A DNA stretch of 46,571 nt. Origin: Rhodobacter sp. (GTDB taxonomy: Bacteria; Pseudomonadota; Alphaproteobacteria; Rhodobacterales; Rhodobacteraceae). Of this stretch, positions 45,631 to 46,571 are shown piece after piece. Location: NCBI GenBank assembly GCA_020251025.1, contig JADCDI010000020.1, positions 1 through 46,571 on the forward strand, in the 5' to 3' direction. Every line of letters starts with the position of its first letter. Position 1 is the first letter of the stretch. The notes beneath the pieces were generated by a model, which saw only the letters and a list, made by a program, of their open reading frames with translations, searched no databases and was not told the origin of the DNA. Both the position numbers and the translations under genes were made by a program.

Positions 45631-45840
45631 TCAACCGCCCGCCTGCCACACGCACACCGCCCCCGGTGGCTGCGGCAGCATCATGATGTTGCGCGCCATT
45701 TTACCACGGGTCACCGCCATGACCGGCATGTCGCGCCCGATGGCGATCAGCACGCAGGCCCGAGCCTTCGTGTCCTGCGAGCCTTGCCAGGTTACTGCCT
45801 GGCTGTACCGCTGCCTTATGCCAACGGCCCCGGCCTGTGA
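45631..45840 (-). pseudogene. Possible 3' fragment of a small protein gene
   Basis: The minus-strand frame ending at 45631 (TGA 6 bases after the glycerate kinase stop) reads WQGSQDTKARACVLIAIGR and NIMMLPQPPGAVCVWQAGG, which looks like real protein rather than a composition artefact. Its N-terminal part runs into the insertion-sequence remnant, with no credible start. It may be a gene truncated by the insertion. Confidence 0.3.
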
Positions 45841-45903
45841 CTCCCGTTGGGTGTCCAAGAGGGTGTCGACGTGATGCAGTGCCCCTCGATCATGGAGGTT
45901 TCG

Positions 45904-46296
45904 ATGACTTTTGCGATCACACGGAAGGACATGTCGGCGCGCGGGCTTCGGAGTGTGGCGGCGAAGACGGCGGATGCGAAGGCGGCACGACGACGGCTGG
46001 TGATCGCGCTGGTCGTGGAGGGCGTTGACCGCAAGACTGCGGCCAAGTGCTGCGGAATCGACCGGCAAACGCCTGGGTATTGGGTTCACAGATAGAATGC
46101 CGAAGGGCAGGAGGGGCTGTCGGACCGCCGCTCGGCCGGAGCCACGCTGCGGCTGAGCCCGGCGCAGAAGGTGGAACTCGCGCAGATGGTGCGCAAAGGC
46201 CCCGATCCTGCGACCGACGGGGTGGTGCGCTGGCGGTGCGCAATCCTGCAACGCAGGATCAAAGAGCGCTTCGGCGTCACAATGCAAGAGCGCACC
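45904..46296 (+). pseudogene. IS630 family transposase remnant
   Basis: From ATG 45904 (GGAGG upstream) the frame encodes the N-terminal helix-turn-helix of IS630-type transposases: GLRSVAAKTADAKAARRRL and GVDRKTAAKCCGIDRQTPGY, then WVHR. A TAG at 46093-46095 interrupts it; the same frame resumes with NAEGQEGLSDRRSAGATLRL and GPDPATDGVVRWRCAILQRR. It ends at about 46296, where the terminal repeat begins, so the whole DDE catalytic domain is missing. It is inactive. Confidence 0.85.
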
Positions 46297-46553
46297 CGCA
46301 GTTCCGGGAGGGGCAGAGGCCAGCGCCCGACCCGGCGGGCGGGAAGCGCCCGCCGAGGGCGGGGCGGGCGCTGGCCGGGGGCTTTGGCCCCCGGCCGGTC
46401 CTGATCCCAGCGCAGCACTGTGGCAGGGGCGATGGCCCCTGCCATTGAGGCGGTGATGGTGCTGTCGCCGTTCCGGGCGGGAAAAGGAACCGCGACCCGC
46501 GTGTCCCCGCCCGCGCGGGACGGTGCCCTGTAGACCGGCAGGTCCGGGAGACA
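46297..46553. repeat. GC-rich repeat unit, right end
   Basis: From 46314 this unit nearly matches 71-200, with the same three hairpins in the same order (AGCGCCCGCC/GGCGGGCGCT, GGCCGGGGGC/GCCCCCGGCC, GGCAGGGGC/GCCCCTGCC). The next unit starts 240 bases later at 46554. A short preceding part (GCAGTTCCGGGAG) matches the end of the unit before 46554 and cuts off the IS630 remnant. Confidence 0.85.
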
Positions 46554-46571
46554 CAGAGGCCAGCGCCCGAC
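46554..46571. repeat. Start of a further repeat unit at the window edge
   Basis: The last 18 bases, CAGAGGCCAGCGCCCGAC, are the opening of the same unit seen at 71, 275 and 46314, so the window ends inside a tandem array. Confidence 0.8.

Noticed and set aside
45631-46554. Full 307-residue minus-strand frame at the right end
   Set aside because: Most of it runs through the repeat and opposite the IS630 remnant; only the last ~70 residues look protein-like, and that part is listed separately with low confidence.

Overview
The window is high-GC DNA with tightly packed genes, many ATGA start/stop overlaps and Rhodobacterales-like content (four-subunit sarcosine oxidase soxBDAG, dnaG-rpoD, many Gfo/Idh/MocA and PfkB enzymes). 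It most likely comes from an alphaproteobacterium of the Rhodobacteraceae/Paracoccaceae type. Both ends lie inside the same GC-rich, hairpin-forming long repeat, so the piece looks like an assembly contig that stops at repeats.

Layout. Positions 1-400 are terminal repeat units. 414-4324: a small membrane-anchored unknown protein (-), Glu/Leu/Phe/Val dehydrogenase, an EVE/UPF0310 protein and a secreted alpha/beta hydrolase. 4440-9455: the soxBDAG sarcosine oxidase operon. 9579-13582: dnaG and rpoD, with a perfect bidirectional terminator. 13613-15808: an accessory islet with an AT-richer RusA-like gene, yefM-yoeB, a damaged hicA with hicB, a decayed second yoeB and a decayed second copy of the rpoD 3' end. 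This is the arrangement expected when an element integrates into the rpoD 3' end and leaves the displaced tail at its far side. 15913-18767: a SulP/STAS anion transporter and a LysE-type exporter.

19.2-45.6 kb is a carbohydrate-catabolism supercluster. On the minus strand, 19211-25193 is a six-gene operon: LacD/YihT-like aldolase, ROK/P-loop fusion kinase, DhnA-type class I aldolase, Gfo/Idh/MocA oxidoreductase, cupin D-lyxose/D-mannose isomerase and PfkB kinase. It diverges from a SorC-family regulator that has no ATG, GTG or TTG upstream of its HTH. On the plus strand, 26446-35284 holds a ribose-type ABC importer followed by PfkB kinase, GatZ/KbaZ-like protein, Gfo/Idh/MocA, TIM-barrel isomerase, alpha/beta hydrolase and an Rpe-family epimerase. 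After two phospholipid genes (plsC-like and cdsA-like) comes an inositol-type set: iolC, iolB and a class II aldolase (-), then Gfo, iolE-like and Gfo (+), a LacI-family repressor (-) and a MOFRL glycerate 2-kinase (+). iolD and iolA are not present.

How it may work together (inference): sugars or cyclitols enter through the ABC importer; dehydrogenases, isomerases and epimerases convert them to ketoses; PfkB and ROK kinases phosphorylate these; several unrelated aldolases cleave them to triose level. Glycerate 2-kinase would return C3 acids to glycolysis. SorC and LacI regulators, with candidate operators seen in the sequence, probably control the halves. The right end holds a broken IS630-type transposase cut off by the terminal repeat.
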